Source: Herbidospora solisilvae
Lineage (GTDB): Bacteria; Actinomycetota; Actinomycetes; Streptosporangiales; Streptosporangiaceae
Direction: 5' to 3'
Assembly: GCF_009901565.1 (NCBI RefSeq)
Contig: NZ_WXEW01000003.1
Coordinates: 125,312-189,311, forward strand
DNA length: 64,000 bases
The notes below the pieces were generated by a model. That model had not been told where the DNA came from and did no database searches. It saw nothing but the letters and a program-made list of their open reading frames with translations. Position 1 is the first letter of the stretch, and every line of letters begins with the position of its first letter. The position numbers were made by a program, and so were the translations under genes. Shown one piece after another: positions 1-7,167 of the stretch.

Positions 1-1
1 G

Positions 2-121
2 ACCTCGTTCGCGATCGCCGTGACCGCGACGCCGGAACTGGCCGGCTCGGAGTACCGGGTCCGCGCCTCGGACCCGACCGGCGCGATCGTCTCGCGTTCG
101 GCGGTCCTGCGGGTCAACTGA
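2..121 (+). CDS. C-terminal end of an exported or multidomain protein (partial)
   Basis: The frame is open from the window edge to a TGA at 119-121 and gives about 39 residues. They read as alternating hydrophobic and polar strands with a YRVRASDPTG-like segment, as in the last strands of an Ig-like or fibronectin-like beta sandwich. The upstream part lies outside the window, so no function can be assigned. A strong hairpin follows 17 bases after the stop, which fits the end of a transcription unit. Confidence 0.6.
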   Translation, partial: TSFAIAVTATPELAGSEYRVRASDPTGAIVSRSAVLRVN

Positions 122-138
122 CCCGTCCCGTCTCACCG

Positions 139-167
139 CCGGTGGCCCGAGTTCCTCGGGCCACCGG
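139..167 (+). terminator. Perfect 13-bp hairpin, probable terminator
   Basis: Arms 139-151 and 155-167 are perfectly complementary (13 bp, mostly G/C) around a 3-base loop. It lies just past the stop codon of the partial gene and before the next start. There is no U-tract, which is common for terminators in high-GC actinobacteria. Confidence 0.6.
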
Positions 168-193
168 CCTCGCACCAAGCATGGAGTGAACCG

Positions 194-664
194 ATGCTCC
201 GCCGTCTCATGACACCCGTGGCCGCGCTCGTCCTGTGCGCCGCGTGCGGCGCCCCGGCTGATCCCACGGCCGACTCCCCGCCGGGGGCGGTCACCTGTGA
301 ATCGGGGCCGCGTACGTCCCTGGCCGGGCCCGGCGACACCGAGTGGCGCCACCCCGACCGGTCGTTCTACGCCCCGGCCGACCCGGATGTGCCCACTGGC
401 GGCAGTTTGGAGCACCTGATCGTCCGGGACAACGCCCTGATCGTCCAGTACTCGCGGGAGCTGCCGCAGCCGTCGATCGACGAGATCCGCGACTGGGCGG
501 CGATGCAGACCGCGACGGTGGCCGTACCGGGACCGGCCGATCCCGTCATCCGCGCCACGCTCGCCTCGACGGAGCTCACCTGCGACGGACTCGATCTGAA
601 CCAGCTCACGGAGTTGGCCCGCTCGCGGACACCTGGAGAGGTGGCCGACCACGGCGATCAGTAG
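194..664 (+). CDS. Small putative lipoprotein, function unknown
   Basis: 156 residues. A short basic N-terminus (MLRRL) is followed by a hydrophobic stretch ending at a cysteine near residue 19 (VLCAAC-GAP), so a lipoprotein or Sec signal is likely; the -3 position of the lipobox is Cys rather than the usual Leu, so lipidation is uncertain. The mature part is acidic and soluble with three further cysteines (near 34, 134 and the signal) and no recognised domain. The start is supported by GGAG seven bases upstream of ATG. A terminator-like hairpin precedes it, so it is probably monocistronic. Confidence 0.65.
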   Translation: MLRRLMTPVAALVLCAACGAPADPTADSPPGAVTCESGPRTSLAGPGDTEWRHPDRSFYAPADPDVPTGGSLEHLIVRDNALIVQYSRELPQPSIDEIRDWAAMQTATVAVPGPADPVIRATLASTELTCDGLDLNQLTELARSRTPGEVADHGDQ

Positions 665-1119
665 CGCCGAATGGTGGTTGTGGCCGTCGGGCCCGGCGCT
701 CCGACGCCCGCTGAGGCGGCGCTTGATCCCGTGGCAGCGGTGAAGGCGCGGTGCATGCCGGGCCACGGCCTCATGATTGTGTGCGGGGGCATTCATTCGC
801 CGGCGCGCGCTGGCGACGCTCCGCTTCAGACAGGACGGATGGCTGGAATTCGGGCGAGAACGTGTGGTGGCGTACGAGATGAGGATGAAGCTCGCTCCTG
901 CGAAAGAGCGGATCCGATCGCTGGTGCTCCGCGTTCGTTGATTGCGCAATGGGGACCCGGCTTGTGTGCCAACCCTGTGAGTTCCACCTTGAGTGTGTCG
1001 TCGGCGTCGTCGCAGGCCTGGTCGAGGTCCTTGTCAGCCCCGGTGTCGGGTGACCGTGCGTTCGCGACAGTGTGGGCGTCAGAGCTCCCAATCTACGCGG
1101 CTGCGCGCTGGTCCAGAGG
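665..1119. other. Intergenic, no gene recognised
   Basis: Open frames here lack ribosome binding sites and recognisable protein features. The stretch separates the small lipoprotein gene from the end of the minus-strand DprA-like/phosphoribosyltransferase operon. I see no RNA gene or clear repeat. Confidence 0.5.
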
Positions 1120-1884
1120 TTATGGATGTGCGCCTTCCACGCAGCAACGTTCGAAGTCGAAGGGTTCTTGTTCGGCCTTCTGCCAGATCCGGACCTTGTT
1201 GTCGTTGAATTTGGTATCGATGATGCGTCCTATCACCAGCGCCACGACGCAGGTTGCGCCTTTGAGGCGGAGTGTGGAGGCGGCACTTTGGACGTGGGCG
1301 CCGGTGGTGAGTATGTCATCGACCAGCAGCACCGTCTTGCCGGCGACGGGGGCCAGAGGGCCGGTGACAAATGCGTCGTCGGCTGGCTCCGAACGTCCGA
1401 TCCTGCCCGTCCCCCGCTCCAGCAGTATCTGGCGAATCCCGCGGAAACTCTGGACCATCTTGACCACCCCGACCAAGGGATGGATGGCGCGAACCGGAGT
1501 GGGCCGAGTGGAAGGTATCACGGCCACGACGTCGAAATCACTGCCGCTCATTTCGCGCAGGCACGTCGCATGTGCTTGATAGAAACGATCGATGATCGCT
1601 CCGAGTATTGCAGTTTGACGTGCGATTGCCTTCTGCCGTGACGCGGGGTGGTTCTTGTAGTCCCGTAGGAGCTCATAGACGGGATCGTCGTGGGTCCGAC
1701 ACAGCGTGATCGGCACGACCTTGTCGGTCGGATACGTGACCTTGTTCATCGTCTGGACGCAATTAAGGCACCAGGAGTGGCCGCCGTTGGGGCCTGAGTG
1801 GCATATCTGGCACACGCCGGACCCCGCAGGCGGCACGTTCTTCAGCTGAGGACGGATGTTCTCGGTGAGCTCGAAAGGATCCAT
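1120..1884 (-). CDS. ComF-like phosphoribosyltransferase, putative ShosT-type toxin
   Basis: 254 residues. Two CxxC pairs (C25/C28 and C39/C42) form a probable zinc ribbon, and residues 185-196 (VLLVDDILTTGA) are the PRPP-binding loop of type I phosphoribosyltransferases. This is the domain order of ComF proteins. It lies 3 bases downstream of a DprA-like gene on the same strand, so the two are almost certainly co-translated. A PRTase paired with a DprA-like protein is the composition of ShosTA, an anti-phage toxin-antitoxin system in which ShosT is the PRTase effector and ShosA the DprA-like partner. Alternatives are a competence-type ComF or an uncharacterised nucleotide-centred conflict system. 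The fold is well supported; the toxin role is inferred from the pairing. Confidence 0.75.
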   Translation of the reverse strand: MDPFELTENIRPQLKNVPPAGSGVCQICHSGPNGGHSWCLNCVQTMNKVTYPTDKVVPITLCRTHDDPVYELLRDYKNHPASRQKAIARQTAILGAIIDRFYQAHATCLREMSGSDFDVVAVIPSTRPTPVRAIHPLVGVVKMVQSFRGIRQILLERGTGRIGRSEPADDAFVTGPLAPVAGKTVLLVDDILTTGAHVQSAASTLRLKGATCVVALVIGRIIDTKFNDNKVRIWQKAEQEPFDFERCCVEGAHP

Positions 1885-1887
1885 CGC

Positions 1888-2814
1888 TCAATGGGGAATT
1901 GATGGCTGTGGACGCGGCACATCTACTAGCTTGTCCACGATTGTCACGATGTCGTCAATACCGTGGACGACAGTTACACCTCCCCGGCGCATATAGTGGT
2001 GGACCCATTCGTTCTGCTCGTGAAGCGCATGAGGAACGAAAAGACGCCTGCCCTGTTTCTGAGTGATTGTCGCCTGTGTTTTTGTGCCGCCTGCCGGTCC
2101 GGCTTCGATGATGAGGGTGCCGATGGCCAGACCGCTGGTCACGGCGTTGCGCAGGGGGAACGTGTTGCGAGTTGGAGGCTGGTCGGGCCAGAACTGGGAG
2201 ACCACTGCCCCCGAGTCGGCGATCCGCTTATCGAGCTCGGCGTTCTCCGCGGGGTAGGTCCGCGACAAGATCCCAGTCCCGAGCGCGGCGATTGTTCGTC
2301 CGCCCGCGGCGAGAGCGGCGGTGTGGGCGGCGGTGTCGATGCCGCGGGCCAGCCCGGACACCACGGTGATACCGGCTTCGGCCAGGCCATGTGCCAGCCG
2401 GGCGGCCAGAGCAAGGCCCTCGGGGCCGGCCTGGCGGCGGCCGACGACCGCGACGGCACGCTCATCTGCTTCAATGAGGTCGCCGCGGACCCACAGGAAC
2501 GGGGGCCGGTTGAAGACCAGATACAGGTTGAGTGGGTAGTCCTCGTCCAGCACAGTGAGCAGCCGAGTCCCGTTTGCCTGGGTGCGGCCGATGAGTTCGC
2601 GAGCCTGGTCCAGATGGGCGGGCTTCAGCCGGGCGAGGACGTCGGTGGCGTGAGCTGCTTGACGCTCATCCAGGCGGGACAGGTCACCTTCGATGAGCCG
2701 CAAGGCACTGTGGGAACTGGCGATAATGCTCGCCGTGTCGTGCCAGCGATGAGGTGTGGCGTTGGTGAGGGCCAGGACGGCCGCTTGCTCATCGATCGAT
2801 GCAGACGACATCAT
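1888..2814 (-). CDS. DprA/Smf-family Rossmann protein, putative ShosA-type antitoxin
   Basis: 308 residues with the DprA/Smf (SLOG) core: a VVGRRQAGPEG segment near 123, the SGLARGIDTAAH nucleotide-binding signature near 154-165, then GTGILSRTYPAEN and a late IIEAGPAGGTKTQA segment. Starts are ATGATG preceded by GAGGGAGGG, so initiation could be at either ATG. The stop is 3 bases before the phosphoribosyltransferase start. Housekeeping dprA normally sits among rnhB/topA-type neighbours and has no PRTase partner, so this copy is more likely the ShosA half of a ShosTA-like defence or toxin-antitoxin pair. A stand-alone DNA-uptake role cannot be excluded. Confidence 0.8.
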   Translation of the reverse strand: MMSSASIDEQAAVLALTNATPHRWHDTASIIASSHSALRLIEGDLSRLDERQAAHATDVLARLKPAHLDQARELIGRTQANGTRLLTVLDEDYPLNLYLVFNRPPFLWVRGDLIEADERAVAVVGRRQAGPEGLALAARLAHGLAEAGITVVSGLARGIDTAAHTAALAAGGRTIAALGTGILSRTYPAENAELDKRIADSGAVVSQFWPDQPPTRNTFPLRNAVTSGLAIGTLIIEAGPAGGTKTQATITQKQGRRLFVPHALHEQNEWVHHYMRRGGVTVVHGIDDIVTIVDKLVDVPRPQPSIPH

Positions 2815-3415
2815 CCCTCCCTCGAAACTTTATTCGATTCGACATTACGCCGTCCTTTTGGGGCTGACCAGCCTGTGTTCGCCAGCCATCTGTCCCCTTG
2901 TGTGGTTTGGATCGTGACCCTGTTTGTGGGGCTGCATGGAGATCGGTTTCAGGGACGCCGACGGTCCATGGCGCCCACCCTGCCGGGAGATCGCGATCGT
3001 TACCCGTGGATTCGAGTAGTCGGTCTTGGCCGCCCCGTCGCTCGGGCACGGTCAGCTTGCAGCCGTCGACGGCCCATGTCGGGGGAGGTGACCAGAAGCT
3101 CTCCCTGGTAGCCAACCGAGGATCTCCAACGTGTCATCGGCGCCACCCGGGCGGACCAGGAGCACCAAGCCGTACAGCCGCCACGCGTTCGGCGAAACGT
3201 GGAGTGGAATCGCGGGCCGGTGACAGCAGCTCAAGCGTCCAGGCTGGGAACCTGCCCGGCGTCGTAATGGCAGTTTCTGGCTCGCAGGCTCAGTCGGACG
3301 GCGGGCTGTAAGGGCGCGGGTCGGGCCCGATGTGGGTCAACTCTCGTGGGAGCACAGGTGCCATGGAGTTTGTTGGCTGGTCAGCGTGCAACTCTGAGTC
3401 TTTCGTCCAGCTCGA
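2815..3415. other. Intergenic, possible decayed coding remnant on the minus strand
   Basis: No convincing gene. On the minus strand around 3,080-3,230 there is a protein-like stretch (NAWRLYGLVLLVRPGGADD and LEILGWLPGR), but it lacks a start signal and breaks off, so it may be a remnant of an unidentified gene. Together with the DprA/PRTase pair it suggests an accessory insertion upstream of the TPP riboswitch. Confidence 0.3.
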
Positions 3416-3449
3416 AAGTACAGCTACCACCACGGATGTAGCTGTACTT
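3416..3449. repeat. Perfect 12-bp inverted repeat
   Basis: Arms 3416-3427 (AAGTACAGCTAC) and 3438-3449 are exact reverse complements around a 10-base spacer. The arms are richer in A/T than the surroundings. It lies about 130 bases upstream of the TPP riboswitch. It could be an operator, a terminator hairpin or a recombination-site remnant; the sequence does not decide. Confidence 0.6.
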
Positions 3450-3575
3450 CTGCGTACCCCAGCGGACGGTCCCTGTGCGTAGGAGTCGCGGCACCTAGGG
3501 CTGGCCGAATGAGGGGCCGTGATGCATCATGTGGGGGCGAACTGGGATGATCCCGGTTGGCGAACAACCTAAGAA

Positions 3576-3662
3576 CCGCGGGAGCTCGGGCGTAACCGGG
3601 CTGAGAGGGCGACCAGCGTCGCCGACCGCATGAACCTGTCCGGGTAATGCCGGCGTAGGGAG
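3576..3662 (+). promoter_or_regulatory. TPP (thiamine pyrophosphate) riboswitch
   Basis: The leader has the hallmark THI-box segments in order: GGGAGCTCGG, CCGGGCTGAGAGGGCG (about 3596-3611), a variable P3 arm, and GAACCTGTCCGGGTAATGCCGG followed by CGTAGGGAG just before the start codon. The last AGGGAG also serves as the ribosome binding site, so ligand binding probably occludes translation initiation of the permease gene immediately downstream. Confidence 0.93.
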
Positions 3663-3670
3663 CGTGTGTG

Positions 3671-5038
3671 ATGACTGCCGTCGTCGACTCCGAAGCACCC
3701 CTCACCCTCGACGAGGCTCCGCCGAAGACGCTCGGCCTGCTCGACCAGGGTGCCCTGTGGGCCAACCTCGGAGTGTCACTGCTCGGGTTCTCAGGAGCGA
3801 TCGCACTCGTCAACCCTCTCGGCGACCGTCCGCTGAGCTTCGTCGCGGCCCTCACGGCCGCGGTGGTGGGCAGTCTCATCGGCACGGCCATGGTCGGCCT
3901 GTCGGCCATCCCGGGCACCCAGACGGGCGCTCCGGCGATGATGCTGCTCAGAGGGCTTTTCGGGGCGAGACTCTCCTATCTCCCGAGCGTGCTGAACATC
4001 ATCCAGATGCTGGGCTGGGGGGCCTTCGAGCTCTGGGTCATCGCCCAGGGCGCCCAGGCCATCGCGGGCCAGTTCGGCGTCACCGTGCACTACGCGGTCT
4101 GGGTGGTCGTCGCCGGGGTGATCACCACGGCGCTCACGATCAAGCCGCTGGGGGCGGTGCGCATCCTGCGCAGGTACGTCACCGTCGGCGTGGTCCTGGC
4201 GATGATCTATTTCGCGTACGAGCTGATCTCCCGCGGGCCCTCGCTGGGAGCCGGGTCGTGGGAGGCGTTCACGCCGGCCGTCGACTACGTCATCGCGCTG
4301 AGCGTGTCGTGGGTGCCGCTGGCGGCCGACTTCTCGCGCTTCTCGAAGAGCTCGCGGGCGGCGTTCGGCGGGGTGGTCGGCGGTTACACGATCGCCCAGG
4401 TGGCCTGCCTGGCGCTGGGCATCGCGGCGCTGGCGCTGGTCGGGAACGACACGAACAAGGTATGGGACCCGTTCGTCACCGCGTCGCTCGGGGCGGTCTT
4501 CTTCGGGATCCTGGTGCTGCGTGAGACCGACCAGTCGTTCGTGAACGTCTACTCGGTGACGATGTCGCTGCAGAACCTGCTGCCGAGGGTCGACCGGCGT
4601 GTGCTGTCCCTGATCATCGGGGTGCTGGTCACGCTGCTGGCGATCTTCGTGAGCGCGGACACGTACTCGGCGTTCCTGGGGATCATCGGGGCGGTGTTCG
4701 TGCCGATGTTCGCCGTGCTGGTGGTCGACTACTTCCTGCTCGGCGGTTCGCGCGGCTGGGACACCTCCGACCACGCGCCGTCGCGGTGGTCGATGACGGT
4801 GCCGTGGCTGCTCGGGTTCGCCACCTGGTGGATGCTCGGGGCGCTGCCCGACATCGGCTGGTGGGAGGCGATCTGGACGTCGGCCCGGGAGGCCGTCGGG
4901 TTCACCCCCGCGCCGTGGATGAGCGCCGCGCTCGGCTCCTTCCTGGTCGCCGCCCTGGTCACGCTGGCGATCGGAGCCTCACGCGGCGCCCGGCCACGTC
5001 GTCTATCTGATGCGGGTGAAGGCCACCGCCGCGGCTGA
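3671..5038 (+). CDS. cytX: NCS1-family permease, CytX-type (probable hydroxymethylpyrimidine uptake)
   Basis: 455 residues from ATG at 3671 (an in-frame GTG at 3668 is possible; AGGGAG at about 3657-3662 favours ATG). About 12 hydrophobic segments. The region GVSLLGFSGAIALVNPLGDR near residue 35, the TQTGAPAMMLLRG segment and ALSVSWVPLAADFSRFSK in the middle are typical of the nucleobase:cation symporter-1 family. The TPP riboswitch directly upstream marks it as a thiamine-pathway transporter, which in this family (CytX) is proposed to import hydroxymethylpyrimidine. The C-terminus overlaps the end of the convergent proline-rich gene by 36 bases. No other thiamine gene is adjacent, so it is a salvage unit of one gene. 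Confidence 0.88.
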   Translation: MTAVVDSEAPLTLDEAPPKTLGLLDQGALWANLGVSLLGFSGAIALVNPLGDRPLSFVAALTAAVVGSLIGTAMVGLSAIPGTQTGAPAMMLLRGLFGARLSYLPSVLNIIQMLGWGAFELWVIAQGAQAIAGQFGVTVHYAVWVVVAGVITTALTIKPLGAVRILRRYVTVGVVLAMIYFAYELISRGPSLGAGSWEAFTPAVDYVIALSVSWVPLAADFSRFSKSSRAAFGGVVGGYTIAQVACLALGIAALALVGNDTNKVWDPFVTASLGAVFFGILVLRETDQSFVNVYSVTMSLQNLLPRVDRRVLSLIIGVLVTLLAIFVSADTYSAFLGIIGAVFVPMFAVLVVDYFLLGGSRGWDTSDHAPSRWSMTVPWLLGFATWWMLGALPDIGWWEAIWTSAREAVGFTPAPWMSAALGSFLVAALVTLAIGASRGARPRRLSDAGEGHRRG

Positions 5039-5647
5039 GGCGATCACGGTCGACAACACGACCATGAACAGCACCGACTTCAGCGGGTTCTCACGCTTGG
5101 GCGGGTTGGCCACGGCCGCGACCCTCGGTCTGCGCGGCTCCGGCGTGGCCGACGGGGTCGGCTTGGGACGCGGAGAGGGCTTCTTCGTGGTGGGGGCGGG
5201 TTTCGGAAGGCGTACCGGAACGACCCTGGCCGGGCGCTCCGCCCTCGGCGTCGGCTCCTTCACCGGAGGCGGCGGGGGTGGCGGTGGTGGCGGGGGCGGA
5301 GGCGGTTCCTCCTCGGCCGGCGGTGGCGGCGGTGGTTGTTCCACCTCCGGCTCCTGTGGCACGGGCGGCGGTTCCTCCTCGGCCGGCGGTGGCGGTGGGG
5401 GTGGCGGTTCCTCCTCCGCGGGTGGCGGCGGGGGTGGTGGCGGCTGGTCGCACGGCGGTTGCTGCCCGACGCCGACCCCCAGCTCCACGTCGAGGACCAC
5501 CCCGACCTTGACGCACACGCCCACGCCGGGCCCCACGTCGAGGCCCACCCCGAGGATGTCGTCGGCCGTCGCGGCCGGGGCCGAGGCCACCGACAGGGTG
5601 GCCAGCATCAGGAAGCCGAGCGTGGCGGCCGTTATCCGGTTGTTCAT
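5003..5647 (-). CDS. Exported proline-rich protein with C-terminal membrane anchor
   Basis: 214 residues. The N-terminus (MNNRITAATLGFLMLATLS...) is a signal peptide with probable cleavage after ASAPAATA. A valine/glycine-rich segment follows, then a long low-complexity region of poly-proline tracts (runs of 6 to 14 Pro) separated by AEEE blocks, then a basic Pro/Lys/Arg stretch, and a C-terminal membrane helix (LFMVVLSTVIASAAAVAF) ending in a short TRIR tail. This suggests a wall-spanning stalk anchored in the membrane. The ATG shares one base with the TGA of the upstream DUF4239 gene, so the two are translationally coupled. The catalytic role, if any, is unknown. Confidence 0.75.
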   Translation of the reverse strand: MNNRITAATLGFLMLATLSVASAPAATADDILGVGLDVGPGVGVCVKVGVVLDVELGVGVGQQPPCDQPPPPPPPPAEEEPPPPPPPPAEEEPPPVPQEPEVEQPPPPPPAEEEPPPPPPPPPPPPPPVKEPTPRAERPARVVPVRLPKPAPTTKKPSPRPKPTPSATPEPRRPRVAAVANPPKRENPLKSVLFMVVLSTVIASAAAVAFTRIR

Positions 5648-6414
5648 CAGCTCAACCCCGATATGCGGCCGAACTCGGCCAGCGCACTGGTGAACGCGTC
5701 GGGCTTGACCGCCAGCCCGCCGTCGAACACGTGGACGATGTCGAAGGCCATGTAGATGCCGACCCCCAGCAGCGCGGCCATGGCCAGCATCGGCAGCAGC
5801 GCCATCCCCTTCGGCCGGGCCCCGGCCAGGAACGGGAAGACCAGCACGATCAGGCCGGTCACCACGGTCAGCACCAGCAGGATCGTCGGCGGCGTCGCCC
5901 CGGCGTCGGCGGCGCGCTGCCGCCGCGAGGAGCTGAGCTGGGAGATCTGGTCCATGACGGCCGCCTTGGCGTCTTCCTGGTCTTCGCCGTCGACGACCAG
6001 ACCGGCCACCTGGGTGCGCAACGTGTTCAGGCGGGTGGTGCCCTCGGGGCTGAGCCGCCCGTCGGCCATCAGCGGCCACTCCTGGTCGACCACGAAGCCG
6101 ACGTAGTCGCGCAGACCGGCCTGGACCTGCGCGGCGGCCGGGCCGGGCAGCTCGTCGGCCGCCCAGTAGGCCTCCACGGCCGACTGGCTCTCGGTGTAGG
6201 TGTTCTGCCGGGCCGAGTCGGCGGTCGTCCACGGCACGACGATCGCGATGGCGAAGACCAGCAGGAACAGCGCCGACAACATCGACCCGGCGTGGCCGAC
6301 CGACGGGCCGCCCGGGTCGGAGTCTTCACTGCCGGCGCCGAACTTTCGGAAAAGGAGCGCCGACAGCGCCACCACGGCGATCGCCGACCCCACGGCGACG
6401 ATGAACCCCAGCAT
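5647..6414 (-). CDS. DUF4239 (bestrophin-like) membrane protein
   Basis: 255 residues from ATG at 6414, chosen because GGGGAG lies 5 bases upstream; an in-frame GTG at 6420 would sit on that motif. Two N-terminal membrane helices (1-25 and about 45-65), a soluble helical middle (residues 70-170, beginning SARQNTYTESQSAVEAYW), and two C-terminal helices (about 180-200 and 207-228) match the DUF4239 layout. The family is predicted to be related to bestrophin channels but its function is not established. It is co-transcribed with the proline-rich exported protein downstream (one-base overlap). Confidence 0.8.
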   Translation of the reverse strand: MLGFIVAVGSAIAVVALSALLFRKFGAGSEDSDPGGPSVGHAGSMLSALFLLVFAIAIVVPWTTADSARQNTYTESQSAVEAYWAADELPGPAAAQVQAGLRDYVGFVVDQEWPLMADGRLSPEGTTRLNTLRTQVAGLVVDGEDQEDAKAAVMDQISQLSSSRRQRAADAGATPPTILLVLTVVTGLIVLVFPFLAGARPKGMALLPMLAMAALLGVGIYMAFDIVHVFDGGLAVKPDAFTSALAEFGRISGLS

Positions 6415-6461
6415 GACCACTCCCCACTAGTGACCTGGTGATTGCTCGGCGTGAGATTACT

Positions 6462-6476
6462 ATCACATTGAGTGAT
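6462..6476. promoter_or_regulatory. Short inverted repeat upstream of the DUF4239 operon
   Basis: ATCAC and GTGAT arms (6462-6466 and 6472-6476) flank a 5-base spacer within an A/T-rich patch about 50 bases upstream of the DUF4239 start. It may be an operator. The only support is symmetry and position. Confidence 0.25.
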
Positions 6477-6510
6477 CACAGGTTTACCGTGTGGGGACAG
6501 ACTCGTTGCG

Positions 6511-7080
6511 CTAGGCGATTTCCATGGTCAACAGCAGTTCTTTGGCCGCTTTTCCACCGGCGTACGCCCCCGGCGAGCCTGGCCCCTCGACCACCCGGTG
6601 ACACGGGACCAACAGGCAGACGGGGTTCTCGGTGACCGCGTTGGCGACCGCGCGCAGCGCCTGGGGCCGGCCGATGCGAGCGGCGACCTCGGCGTAGGTG
6701 GTGGTCGTGCCGTAGGGCACCGAGGTGATCATCTGGAGCACGCTGCGGGCGAACGGCGTGGCGAGCCGGAGGTCGAACGGGAGGGTGAAGGTCCGCAGCC
6801 GGCGCTCGAAGTAGGCGTCGATCTCCCGCTTCAGCGGGTCGAGGCGCTTGGGGTCGTGGCCGATGAACGACCCGACCTCGCGGTAGATCCGTTCGTAGAC
6901 GGCGTGTTCGTCGTCGAATGTGGCGGCAATCACACCCCGCGCGGTGACGGCCAGCACGAGCAGGCCGGCGGGGGTCTCGTGGGTGCCGAAGGCGATGTCG
7001 GGTGCGGATTCCCCTACGTACGTGGGCGAGGTGACCCGGAGCAGTGCCTCCAGGTCGCCCGATGCGGCCGACGCGTCCAT
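6511..7080 (-). CDS. ogt: Methylated-DNA--protein-cysteine methyltransferase
   Basis: 189 residues from ATG at 7080, which is preceded by GGGAAGGGAAG; a longer frame to 7122 lacks such a signal. It has the N-terminal ribonuclease-like domain (residues 1-100) and the C-terminal alkyltransferase domain with helix-turn-helix residues (TPFARSVLQMITSVPYG.. TTTYAEVAARIG) and the active-site PCHRV motif with the acceptor cysteine near residue 160. It repairs O6-alkylguanine by suicidal transfer of the alkyl group to that cysteine. It lies divergently from the sensor kinase gene, with 87 bases between the starts. Confidence 0.93.
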   Translation of the reverse strand: MDASAASGDLEALLRVTSPTYVGESAPDIAFGTHETPAGLLVLAVTARGVIAATFDDEHAVYERIYREVGSFIGHDPKRLDPLKREIDAYFERRLRTFTLPFDLRLATPFARSVLQMITSVPYGTTTTYAEVAARIGRPQALRAVANAVTENPVCLLVPCHRVVEGPGSPGAYAGGKAAKELLLTMEIA

Positions 7081-7155
7081 GCACTTCCCTTCCCCGGGTT
7101 CGAGGGCAGCGTAGCGGAGCATCGGAAAAGCCCATGATCACGATCGGAAAAGCGG

Positions 7156-7161
7156 CACGAT
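7156..7161 (+). promoter_or_regulatory. Possible -10 box of a leaderless sensor kinase mRNA
   Basis: CACGAT ends 6 bases before the GTG start at 7168. It deviates from TAnnnT at the first base but fits the spacing seen at many other starts in this window. No Shine-Dalgarno motif precedes the GTG. Confidence 0.35.
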
Positions 7162-7167
7162 GGACCC

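Noticed and set aside
671-1641. Plus-strand frames across the PRTase gene
   Set aside because: Antisense to a gene with CxxC and PRPP motifs; no start signals.
1888-2814. Housekeeping natural-competence dprA
   Set aside because: Direct pairing with a PRTase and lack of the usual chromosomal neighbours argue for a conflict system; kept as an alternative.
2789-3115. 108-codon minus frame upstream of the DprA-like gene
   Set aside because: No ribosome binding site, overlaps the true DprA start in another frame, and no protein features.
5270-5460. GC-rich simple repeats as a structural DNA element
   Set aside because: They are the reverse complement of CCN codons for poly-proline tracts in the exported protein.
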